DNA of 64,000 nucleotides, from positions 61,777 to 125,776 of IMG/VR virus record IMGVR_UViG_3300032217_000845; one strand, written 5' to 3'. The position numbers were made by a program, and so were the translations under genes. The stretch is from a virus. Below are positions 17,043 to 23,711 of this stretch, one piece after another; within the stretch, counting starts at the first letter, position 1, and every line of letters starts with the position of its first letter. Under the pieces are notes generated by a model. The model saw only the letters and a list, made by a program, of their open reading frames with translations, was not told the origin of the DNA and did no database searches.

Positions 17043-17058
17043 GTTATCATTTCGTTAT
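17043..17058 (+). repeat. GTTATC-N5-GTTAT direct repeat
   Basis: Identical to the copy at 16979; upstream of orphan promoter 3. Confidence 0.7.
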
Positions 17059-17070
17059 CTTTGTATGTTC

Positions 17071-17099
17071 TTGACTTTGTTAGTCGTTTGTTCTATGCT
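17071..17099 (+). promoter_or_regulatory. Orphan promoter 3
   Basis: TTGACT, 17 bp, TATGCT; no gene follows. Confidence 0.5.
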
Positions 17100-17137
17100 T
17101 ACTCTTTGTCTGCGGTAATGCTTCTAAGGGGTTGTTT

Positions 17138-17153
17138 GTTATCATTTCGTTAT
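17138..17153 (+). repeat. GTTATC-N5-GTTAT direct repeat
   Basis: Identical to the copies at 16979 and 17043. Confidence 0.7.
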
Positions 17154-17300
17154 AAAGGTATAAAAAAAGTGCCTTTGTAGAATAAGCAAGGCGACACTTT
17201 CAGGGATAGGCGTGTGTGTTTGTATCATCTAAGGGGTCGTGGCTTCTATGAGCCTTATAGAGCCTTTTGAGATAGGGGACTTTCAGGATTATTTGGGTTC

Positions 17301-17338
17301 GTTATCTGTTCGTTATCTGTCTGTTATCTGTTCGTTAT
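17301..17338 (+). repeat. Four-unit 11-bp GTTATC array
   Basis: GTTATCTGTTC, GTTATCTGTCT, GTTATCTGTTC and a final GTTAT lie head to tail, so all units face the same side of the helix. Confidence 0.75.
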
Positions 17339-17445
17339 GTGCGGTAATGCTTCTAAGGGGTATTTCCTTGCTTCGCTTCTCTTAGTTAGTTGTTCTCTTT
17401 CCCTGTGCTTACTTGCTTAGTTCTATGCGGTAATGCTTCTACTGC

Positions 17446-17474
17446 TTGACTTATGTGCTTCTATGTAGTAGAAT
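17446..17474 (+). promoter_or_regulatory. Orphan promoter 4
   Basis: TTGACT, 17 bp, TAGAAT, equal to the best early-gene promoters; GTTATCTATTCGTTATC follows at 17478. Confidence 0.65.
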
Positions 17475-17502
17475 AGTGTTATCTATTCGTTATCTAATAG
17501 AC

Positions 17503-17531
17503 TTGACTTTATTAGAATACTTTGATAGAAT
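17503..17531 (+). promoter_or_regulatory. Orphan promoter 5
   Basis: TTGACT, 17 bp, TAGAAT. Confidence 0.65.
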
Positions 17532-17656
17532 AGTATTGTCTGCCTCTTTGACCTGACTTGACTTAGTTAGGTTAGGCTTCCCTAACTTACTTCCCTGCGG
17601 TAATGCTTCTACAAGTTAGTTAGTGCTTCGCTTCGCTTCCCTACTTAGTTAGTTGT

Positions 17657-17685
17657 TTGACTTATTCGCTTATGTCTGTTAGAAT
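17657..17685 (+). promoter_or_regulatory. Orphan promoter 6
   Basis: TTGACT, 17 bp, TAGAAT; GTTATCTATTTGTTATC follows at 17689. Confidence 0.65.
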
Positions 17686-17713
17686 AGTGTTATCTATTTG
17701 TTATCTAACTTAC

Positions 17714-17742
17714 TTGACTTTGTTATAGTTTTATGTTATAAT
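17714..17742 (+). promoter_or_regulatory. Orphan promoter 7
   Basis: TTGACT, 17 bp, perfect TATAAT. No start codon with a ribosome site follows. Confidence 0.7.
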
Positions 17743-17883
17743 AGTAATGTCTATCTATTGACTATCTCAACCCCTACCCCCTGCCTACTTAGGTTAGGCT
17801 TACCTTACCTACCCCCTGCCTAGCCCTGTGCGGTAATGCCCTTATAGGCTTACTATTCTCTGCGGTAATAGTGGTAATGGTTC

Positions 17884-17899
17884 GTTATCATTTCGTTAT
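17884..17899 (+). repeat. GTTATC-N5-GTTAT direct repeat
   Basis: GTTATCATTTCGTTAT, last copy in the window. Confidence 0.65.
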
Positions 17900-18090
17900 C
17901 TATTAGTTAGTGCTTGGCTTTGCTGGGTTAGTCTAGGTTAGGTTAGCCTTACCTAACTAACTAAGTATTAGTTAGTGCTAACTAGGTATGACTTACCCCC
18001 TTGTATGTATTACCTACCTACCTATACCCCCTACCCCTACCCCCTTATGCTTACCTATCTCTGCGGTAAGTGCTTTATAGGTTGTTTGTA

Positions 18091-18283
18091 TCCTAATGAC
18101 TTACTTACCTAGGTAAAGACTTTCATCACTTAGATAGTCATTGACTTACTTAGTCATTGACTTACTCACTTAGTCATTGACTTACTCATCTACTCATCTA
18201 CTCATCTACCTTTGTAGTGGATAGAGTGCTTAGTGCTAAGTTGATAATCGTTAGTGTCCTAATGACTTACTTACCTAGGTAAA
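18091..18283 (+). repeat. Iteron-like repeat cluster
   Basis: A 27-bp unit is repeated exactly at 18091-18117 and 18257-18283; it starts TCCTAATGA and ends in the perfect palindrome TTACCTAGGTAA. Between them are three copies of TAGTCATTGACTTACT (18135, 18151, 18171) and three tandem TACTCATC units (18183-18206). Further TCCTAATGA copies occur at about 18315, 18336 and 18376. Confidence 0.8.
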
Positions 18284-18581
18284 TAATAGTTAGTTAGTGC
18301 CTAGTTCGTTAGTGTCCTAATGATAGTCGTTCGTATCCTAATGATTTCATAAACTAATAAACATAATCGTTTGTATCCTAATGATTTAGATAGTAAAGAG
18401 AGCATTGACTACCTTACATAACAATAAATAATAATGTTATGTCAAGTAAGAATTTTCGTAGCATAATACAGGAAACGATTAGCAGGAACCCCAGATACTG
18501 CAACTGCCGTCTGACCCGCCAAAAGCACTAGACGCTAAGGTATCAACTCTTCGGTACAGTAGAGCCAGAATAGGTGCTAGT

Positions 18582-19091
18582 ATGTACCTTATGGATAGAA
18601 GACCAGCAAGGAAACAGCCCCTTCCCCCAAAGGAAGCCGCTTACCTCAATACCCTCAATCAAGACGACCTTATGGCTCGCGCTTACGAACTTTACACTGC
18701 AGGCTGGACGCTGCAAGCTATCGGCGATGCCCTTGAGCCACCACGTCCCCGCAGTACTGTGCGGTCTTGGCTCCTAAGGTACCAACTCCCTGAGTCAGGC
18801 AAACCATCTAAGGTCCCGTCCCCTCTATACAAGACACATAAGGACGGCTACCAGAAGAAACGCAACTCGCCGGGGATTCTTCCAGACGAACTTGAACTGA
18901 TTCAGCAACTTGCCCCCCGTGCCCGCACATTCCGAGCCAAGATGTCATCAAACGACTCTGCCAGGGTTGCTAATGACCAGTTGACAGCTATCTGTATCCG
19001 CCTATATGATACTGGAGTCACAACTTCCGAACTTGCAAAAGCTGCTGGAGTGACGTATCGTGCAATGGTGAAACGTTTAGGAAAACGCTAA
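18582..19091 (+). CDS. Tandem helix-turn-helix DNA-binding protein
   Basis: 169 residues with two HTH segments. The first, about 28-66, reads DDLMARAYELYTAGWTLQAI then GDALEPPRPRSTVRSWL. The second, about 137-168, reads AICIRLYDTGVTTSELAKAA then GVTYRAMVKRL. The linker is basic. It is the first gene of the late block and lies about 850 bp downstream of the last orphan promoter. A regulator of late transcription or a terminase small-subunit-like role are both possible. The start is ATG at 18582 (or 18591); no good ribosome site is visible, and CAGAAT twelve bases upstream may give a leaderless mRNA. Confidence 0.65.
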   Translation: MYLMDRRPARKQPLPPKEAAYLNTLNQDDLMARAYELYTAGWTLQAIGDALEPPRPRSTVRSWLLRYQLPESGKPSKVPSPLYKTHKDGYQKKRNSPGILPDELELIQQLAPRARTFRAKMSSNDSARVANDQLTAICIRLYDTGVTTSELAKAAGVTYRAMVKRLGKR

Positions 19092-19093
19092 AT

Positions 19094-19122
19094 TTGACAC
19101 CAACCCCGAAAAGGTGTGCTAG
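19094..19122 (+). promoter_or_regulatory. Late promoter candidate
   Basis: TTGACA, about 17 bp, then TGTGCTAGT. The same GTGCTAG occurs before the genes at 18582 and 19895. Confidence 0.4.
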
Positions 19123-19248
19123 TCTTTTACATGGAGAGCTTATCTCGCAGTAAAAGCGAAGGTAGGCTCTTTCGCATAACTGAATAAAGTGTCACTTCGA
19201 CAATAAACGACCCCAGTGCTAACTAACAAGGAAAGGTAAGGTCGCTAA

Positions 19249-19830
19249 ATGAAAAAGTCCATTATTGCAGCAGTTACAGTGCTGACTTTAGCTGGATGTT
19301 CAGCATCAGCAGTAGCTTCAACTATCGCCCCGAAAGACGAGGCGGTATTGCAAATTACTAATGAAAAAACACACAACGTTCTTGAGACCAAAAATCTCAT
19401 ACAACTTGTTAAGTCCCAACGTAATCTGATTCAAATGAAGAAGGTTATTAAATATCTGAAAACTCGTGAGCACCGCACGTCTTACGTTTTTTCGGGTTCC
19501 AGCCCTAGAGGCTGGGATTGTTCAGGTCTGGTCCGATGGACCTATGAGAGGTTCGGCCTGGAATTACCCCACTCCGCCAATAAGCAAGCCCATATCGGCA
19601 AGCGTGTATCTAATCCAGTTCCTGGAGATATTGTTGTGTTCGCCTATAAAGGCAGTACCAATTTCTATCACGCTGCTATCTACATTGGCAATGGTAAAAT
19701 CATCAATGCTCACTACGAAGCTGGAACTACAATCATTCAACCTTTGAGTGATTACAAGAACAACCAGATTCGTTTTGTTCGGGTGATTGAACAAGCACAG
19801 GCAAAGGTTAATGGAGGACTGAACCCATAA
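19249..19830 (+). CDS. Lipoprotein NlpC/P60 peptidoglycan hydrolase
   Basis: 193 residues. A signal peptide (MKKSIIAAVTVLTLAGC) ends in the lipobox LAGC with Cys17, so the mature protein should be lipid-anchored outside the membrane. The NlpC/P60 domain spans about 70-165: catalytic Cys91 in GWDCSGLV, His141 in YHAAIYIGNG and a likely third residue His155. It would cut peptide stems of peptidoglycan. ATG eight bases after GGAAAGGTAAGG. Four tiny genes follow, which suggests a lysis cassette. A lipoprotein hydrolase is unusual for a phage endolysin; it could also block superinfection. Confidence 0.8.
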   Translation: MKKSIIAAVTVLTLAGCSASAVASTIAPKDEAVLQITNEKTHNVLETKNLIQLVKSQRNLIQMKKVIKYLKTREHRTSYVFSGSSPRGWDCSGLVRWTYERFGLELPHSANKQAHIGKRVSNPVPGDIVVFAYKGSTNFYHAAIYIGNGKIINAHYEAGTTIIQPLSDYKNNQIRFVRVIEQAQAKVNGGLNP

Positions 19831-19841
19831 GCTTGAGCCCT

Positions 19842-19868
19842 GGGACATGGCTTAAAACTGTCCCACTT
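19842..19868 (+). terminator. Possible terminator
   Basis: GGGACA/TGTCCC stem, then ACTTTACATTTT. Confidence 0.45.
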
Positions 19869-19894
19869 TACATTTTGTGTGCTAGGGTTGTGGC

Positions 19895-20056
19895 ATGACT
19901 ACAGAAATCCTAGTGGGCCTAGTTGCCCTAGCTATTATCGCCAGTGTGAGTATCTTTACTTACATCATCATTGTGGCTCGCCGCAATAAAGCTAAGAGGC
20001 AGCTACAAACTCTTCTTGGTGCCGTCTACCCATCCGCTAACAGAAAGACAAAGTAA
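19895..20056 (+). CDS. Tiny membrane protein, holin candidate
   Basis: 53 residues. Residues 4-27 form a hydrophobic span (ILVGLVALAIIASVSIFTYI), followed by a basic cytoplasmic tail ARRNKAKRQ. The ATG lies about 20 bases after a GTGCTAG element with no clear ribosome site. Its stop overlaps the next start (TAATG). Position after a cell-wall hydrolase makes a holin or spanin-like lysis role plausible but unproven. Confidence 0.55.
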   Translation: MTTEILVGLVALAIIASVSIFTYIIIVARRNKAKRQLQTLLGAVYPSANRKTK

Positions 20057-20223
20057 TGACCCGATTCCTAACATTCTTACGCTCACTGATTTGGACCTCG
20101 GTTCTGTCAGTGGTTGCTATCGTCGCCGCAGTTATTGCGACACTACTCCACCCAGAGGCAGCTACCCTGAGTATCGTTCTAGCAGTCTCAGCTGTAGCTC
20201 TGGCACTACTCTCTAAGGACTAA
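20056..20223 (+). CDS. Tiny two-span membrane protein, holin candidate
   Basis: 55 residues, hydrophobic at about 11-31 (LIWTSVLSVVAIVAAVIATL) and 37-53 (TLSIVLAVSAVALALL), with a short HPEA turn. Two spans and small size fit a class II holin. Coupled to the upstream gene by overlapping stop and start. Confidence 0.6.
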   Translation: MTRFLTFLRSLIWTSVLSVVAIVAAVIATLLHPEAATLSIVLAVSAVALALLSKD

Positions 20224-20225
20224 AT

Positions 20226-20414
20226 ATGGACTGGTGGTTTATTGCGCTGACCATCTTTGGTCTAGTCGCTATCGTAATAGTCGCAGGCATTGCTTTCGTT
20301 TTACTAGAGGCAGCGTTTAGCGGATGGGCACAGGCTGACATTGATGGTCACGATGACTATGACAGCCTAGACGACCTAGATGACATTTTTAGAAAGAAGA
20401 ATTACGGTGATTAG
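20226..20414 (+). CDS. Small membrane protein with acidic tail
   Basis: 62 residues. Span at about 4-28 (WFIALTIFGLVAIVIVAGIA), then an acidic stretch (DIDGHDDYDSLDDLDD). ATG two bases after the previous stop. Third membrane protein of the possible lysis cassette. Its end overlaps the next gene. Confidence 0.65.
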   Translation: MDWWFIALTIFGLVAIVIVAGIAFVLLEAAFSGWAQADIDGHDDYDSLDDLDDIFRKKNYGD

Positions 20415-20685
20415 TCTTATTGTTCACAATGCAGAAGAGTTCCAAGCAGCCCTACCAAGAACAGGACTGTTCGAGATGTTTGATTGCGCTATTGAAATCA
20501 ATGCTCCCCAGAACTACCCAGTTCACGAAGTCGAGCAGATGGTTAAGATTCTTCAATACAGCATCAATGTCACCGATGTGAAGGTTTTAATCACTCCAGA
20601 AGATGGCGATGACGTACACGTAGTTATTACGGATACGCCTTATAACCCAACGAAAAGAAGAACCCCGGCTCGACCAAAGCCTTAA
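20407..20685 (+). CDS. Hypothetical protein
   Basis: 92 residues from GTG at 20407, which overlaps the upstream stop; an in-frame ATG at 20380 is the alternative. Mixed alpha/beta, with a basic Pro-rich end (TKRRTPARPKP). No family recognised. Confidence 0.6.
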   Translation: MISLIVHNAEEFQAALPRTGLFEMFDCAIEINAPQNYPVHEVEQMVKILQYSINVTDVKVLITPEDGDDVHVVITDTPYNPTKRRTPARPKP

Positions 20686-20690
20686 AAATC

Positions 20691-20706
20691 TGGAAAAATT
20701 TTTCCA
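20691..20706. repeat. Perfect 16-bp palindrome
   Basis: TGGAAAAATTTTTCCA directly upstream of the next promoter; a possible operator or terminator. Confidence 0.5.
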
Positions 20707-20723
20707 AAAAAATCGCTCTGGAC

Positions 20724-20753
20724 TTGACATAACGAAACTGTAACACTTACACT
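20724..20753 (+). promoter_or_regulatory. Promoter
   Basis: -35 TTGACA, 18 bp, -10 TACACT, then AAGGAG before the ATG at 20786. Confidence 0.7.
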
Positions 20754-20785
20754 GAAATAACGACGTCTATACAAGGAGAAAAAAC

Positions 20786-21340
20786 ATGGCTACGCCGTAC
20801 ATTAAGAAACACCAGGTTCTTCCTGGAAACATCAAAGCTGCATTTGACAGCATCATTGATAGCGATACAAGAGACGCACTTATCTATGACCTTCGCAAGG
20901 TCGAGTGGACTCTTGAGTCAATCGCGTCTGCATCTGGACTTACTCGTGAACGAGTACGTCAAATCTCTCTTACAAAACCTGCAGAGGCTGTACGAGACGA
21001 GAGTCTAGAAATCCCTACTCCGCCCCTAAAGCCAGAGCGTGTACGCCCTGTCTATATCGAGCCAGTACCAGAGACTCTTGCACGCCTACTAGAACTACAG
21101 CCGTTTGCACAGCTTGTCCGCTCTAACGGAACTAAGTACCGTGCAGAAGCAGAAGAATACACAGCACTACTTAACCACGCCCACGTTGTTGAAGGTGTAA
21201 CTCTTTACCGACTAGCTAAGCGTCTTGGAGTTACTCACGGTGCACTGCGCTTCCGTCTAGTTCGCTACGGCTACAAGACTCCAGTAAACGCAACCTCTAA
21301 GGTTTACACTCCAATTCTTGCCGAGAATCGAGCCAAGTAA
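20786..21340 (+). CDS. Tandem helix-turn-helix protein with sigma-region-4-like motif
   Basis: 184 residues. Residues 45-65 (WTLESIASASGLTRERVRQI) match a sigma-70 region 4-type HTH. A second HTH at about 142-165 reads LYRLAKRLGVTHGALRFRLV. The two-HTH plan matches the protein at 18582, though the sequence similarity is low. It sits just before the packaging genes. It could be a late-gene regulator or a small terminase; the short region-4 match makes a transcription role slightly more likely. ATG after AAGGAGAAAAAAC. Confidence 0.7.
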   Translation: MATPYIKKHQVLPGNIKAAFDSIIDSDTRDALIYDLRKVEWTLESIASASGLTRERVRQISLTKPAEAVRDESLEIPTPPLKPERVRPVYIEPVPETLARLLELQPFAQLVRSNGTKYRAEAEEYTALLNHAHVVEGVTLYRLAKRLGVTHGALRFRLVRYGYKTPVNATSKVYTPILAENRAK

Positions 21341-21633
21341 TGTCCCTTACTTTAGAAGTTCTACACGAAACCCCTCTCCAACATGTTCGGGAGCAGGGGC
21401 TAGGACTCAACTTCCGAGTCCTAAATCCTGAAGATGGTTTCCGAAAGGACAACTCACTCTGGTTCGGAACGTGTGATACTTGCGGAGAGCATGTTTCAAA
21501 CTCTTTGCACAAAAAGTTCTGGGCGCATACTGCGGTTCTAGAAGTTAAGTATCACGCAGATGGAAAGAGTATCCTTTCCCAGAAGTCAATACAAATCGAC
21601 TACTGCCCTCTAGGTGATATCGTAGTGGACTAG
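21340..21633 (+). CDS. Hypothetical protein with CxxC
   Basis: 97 residues, beta-rich in appearance, with CDTC near residue 45 and a further Cys near the end (DYCPLGDIVV). Coupled to the HTH gene by a one-base overlap (TAATG). Function unknown. Confidence 0.7.
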   Translation: MSLTLEVLHETPLQHVREQGLGLNFRVLNPEDGFRKDNSLWFGTCDTCGEHVSNSLHKKFWAHTAVLEVKYHADGKSILSQKSIQIDYCPLGDIVVD

Positions 21634-21642
21634 AATATACCT

Positions 21643-23028
21643 ATGGGTAAATCAATCATGGAGCAGCTTGCTCTTCTGTCACCGGAAGAGCAGGCTCTCG
21701 CTTTACAGGGTATGGACCCAGACCAACTCCTCTGGGACTGGTCTGTTTGGGGCCGCCCCGAGCAGCAAGCACCTGAAGGGGACTGGAACGTTTGGCTTGT
21801 ACTAGCGGGTCGTGGTTTTGGTAAGACAAGACTTGCATCCGAATGGGTGCGTGAACAGGCTCGATACACAACTACTGGCCAAAGACGTTTCGCACTTGTT
21901 GCTCGTACTGCTGGAGACGTTCGAGACGTTATTGTTGAAGGTGAGTCAGGCATTATGAATGTCACGCCGCCATCCGAGCGTCCACTATACGAGCCGTCCA
22001 AGCGACGCCTAACTTGGCCCAACGGAAACGTTGCCTCACTCTTTACTGCTGACGAACCAGACTCTCTCCGTGGACCTCAGTTCACTCACGCTTGGGGAGA
22101 TGAGATAGCTGCGTGGAGACAAACTCCAGATGCCGCAGGTATGACTGCCTTTGACAACCTTCGTGTTGGTACTCGTCTTGGTACTCGTCCAAAAATCTTA
22201 GTCACTACTACCCCGAAGCGTACTCCGCTTCTTTACAAACTTATTGAAGAATCCCGAACCGACCGAGTTGTTGTTACTAAGGGTTCTACCATGGACAACG
22301 CTGGAAACCTCTCTGGTGCTTATCTAGACACAATGCTTGGCGTTTACGAGGGAACAGCCCTTGCTCGTCAGGAGCTTTATGGTGAAATGCTTGAAGCTCT
22401 CGAAGGTGCCATGTGGACCGAAGAGTCCATCGAAGCTGGACGCCAGATGAACATGCCTCAATCAACTCCCCTACGATGTATCGGCGTTGACCCGTCTGTT
22501 GCTGAAAACCCACGTGACGAATGTGGAATTGTTGTTGTTGCCTCTACTTCAGAGCATGACCTGTACAAGCGTCAAGCCTGGGTTCTTGAAGATGCCAGCA
22601 TCCATGGCTCTCCAGATGTCTGGGCTAATCAAGTTGTGAAGATGGCTCGTAAATGGGGCTGCCCAGTTATCGCCGAAGTCAACCAGGGTGGTGCACTTGT
22701 AAGAAACGCCATCAATACAATTGACCCGACTGTCAAGGTTCTTGAAGTTCACTCTAAGCAGGGTAAGCAACTTCGTGCAGAGCCAATCACTATGGCGTAT
22801 CAGCAAGAACGTGTTCACCACGTTGGTCACGCACTTACCGACCTCGAGACACAAATGATTACTTGGATTCCAGGAGAGGGCAAATCTCCTGACCGCGTTG
22901 ATGCACTCGTTCACGCACTAACTGCGCTGCTCATCAAACCACCAGCAGGATTCTCTGGCGGAAAGATTCGTGCAAAGTCAATGGCTAACCGACGCATCGG
23001 TGGCAATGGCGGATTTAGGGTAAGATAA
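21643..23028 (+). CDS. terL: Terminase large subunit
   Basis: 461 residues; the ATPase-nuclease motor that packages and cuts phage DNA at the portal. Walker A is LAGRGFGKT at 54-62, Walker B ends in WGDE at 151-154, and the coupling motif is TTTP at 188-191. The nuclease half shows the RNase H-like acidic residues Asp283 (GVDPS), Glu345 (IAEVNQGG) and Asp417/Asp420 (SPDRVDALVHAL). Length and order are normal for a Terminase_6-type protein. The ribosome site is poor (CTAGAATATACCTATG). It heads the head-gene block. Confidence 0.95.
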   Translation: MGKSIMEQLALLSPEEQALALQGMDPDQLLWDWSVWGRPEQQAPEGDWNVWLVLAGRGFGKTRLASEWVREQARYTTTGQRRFALVARTAGDVRDVIVEGESGIMNVTPPSERPLYEPSKRRLTWPNGNVASLFTADEPDSLRGPQFTHAWGDEIAAWRQTPDAAGMTAFDNLRVGTRLGTRPKILVTTTPKRTPLLYKLIEESRTDRVVVTKGSTMDNAGNLSGAYLDTMLGVYEGTALARQELYGEMLEALEGAMWTEESIEAGRQMNMPQSTPLRCIGVDPSVAENPRDECGIVVVASTSEHDLYKRQAWVLEDASIHGSPDVWANQVVKMARKWGCPVIAEVNQGGALVRNAINTIDPTVKVLEVHSKQGKQLRAEPITMAYQQERVHHVGHALTDLETQMITWIPGEGKSPDRVDALVHALTALLIKPPAGFSGGKIRAKSMANRRIGGNGGFRVR

Positions 23029-23387
23029 TGAGAATAATTACAGATATTTTTCCAGCACACTTGGTGGCGGTACCCGCAGGCGTTTTTGGGTCTCCTTGGG
23101 AGATTGAAAGTGACCCACCTAGCCCAGAGGGGCACTATGTTGGCAAAGCACGGGTAGTTTTGACCGAAAAGATGATAGTTGTAGCAGTAGATGGTCCCGA
23201 AGGAGCAGTAATTGCCTTCCGAGAGAACTATGTAGACTACATTAAGTCTAATAAACAGACCGAAAATAGCTTTATAACCACCGAAAGTGGAAAAATGCTA
23301 GCTTTCAAGAAGGATTTAGGTTGCGGATGCGGCTCTAGACTCCGTTCTTGGCACGCATACAACACTTTGACAGCTCTGGAGGGCTAA
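23028..23387 (+). CDS. Hypothetical protein with CGCG motif
   Basis: 119 residues. Beta-rich N-terminal two thirds, ending DLGCGCGSRLRSW. A short protein with this 'CGCGSRLR' end next to a DUF1360 gene is a recurring pair in actinophages. Overlaps the terminase stop by one base (TAATG). Function unknown. Confidence 0.7.
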   Translation: MRIITDIFPAHLVAVPAGVFGSPWEIESDPPSPEGHYVGKARVVLTEKMIVVAVDGPEGAVIAFRENYVDYIKSNKQTENSFITTESGKMLAFKKDLGCGCGSRLRSWHAYNTLTALEG

Positions 23388-23678
23388 ATGACAGCAATAG
23401 ACCCGTTCACATTCGTAATTCTTGCCCTAGCGGCGTTCAGAATTACCCGTTTAATCACTACAGACACCATTTTTGACCCTCTAAGGGAGAAAATCTGGAA
23501 TAAGTTCCCCCCAAACCGCATCAACATCGGTTACCTCATCACTTGTGACTGGTGTACAAGCATTTGGGTTGCTCCAATCGTGATTTTTTCGTATCTTCTT
23601 GTTCCATCAGTTGTATTTGTGGTATCATTAGTCTTAGCAACCTCTGCCGTTGTTGGATTTTTAGCCGCACGGAGTTAA
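23388..23678 (+). CDS. DUF1360 membrane protein
   Basis: 96 residues. It has the DUF1360 features: AFRITRLITTDTIFDPLREKI near residues 16-36, a C-x2-C pair (CDWC) with following S-x-W-V, and hydrophobic spans at about 60-92. The family is common in actinobacteria and phages and sometimes sits near head genes; its role is unknown. ATG directly after the previous stop. Confidence 0.8.
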   Translation: MTAIDPFTFVILALAAFRITRLITTDTIFDPLREKIWNKFPPNRINIGYLITCDWCTSIWVAPIVIFSYLLVPSVVFVVSLVLATSAVVGFLAARS

Positions 23679-23711
23679 TTCCGTTCCGTTATCGAAGACA
23701 GGGAGTCCCTC

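Larger units (their letters stand above)
16746..18581. other. 1.8-kb gene-free region with orphan promoters and repeats
   Basis: No credible gene on either strand. Contents in order: a CTTCG tract (16750-16980); three TTGACT-N17-TATGYT promoters at 16927, 17003 and 17071 alternating with GTTATCATTTCGTTAT sites; a hairpin AAAGTG/CACTTT (about 17169-17202); a four-unit 11-bp GTTATCTGTYC array (17301-17338); TGCGGTAATGCTTCT repeats (17111, 17340, 17426, 17596); four more promoters (17446, 17503, 17657, 17714); a C-rich CCCCTACCCC stretch; and iteron-like repeats from 18091. An origin or a control region between early and late genes is the likeliest reading. Confidence 0.7.

Noticed and set aside
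18135-18206. CRISPR array
   Set aside because: Repeats are only 8-16 bp and adjoin one another without spacers of constant length.
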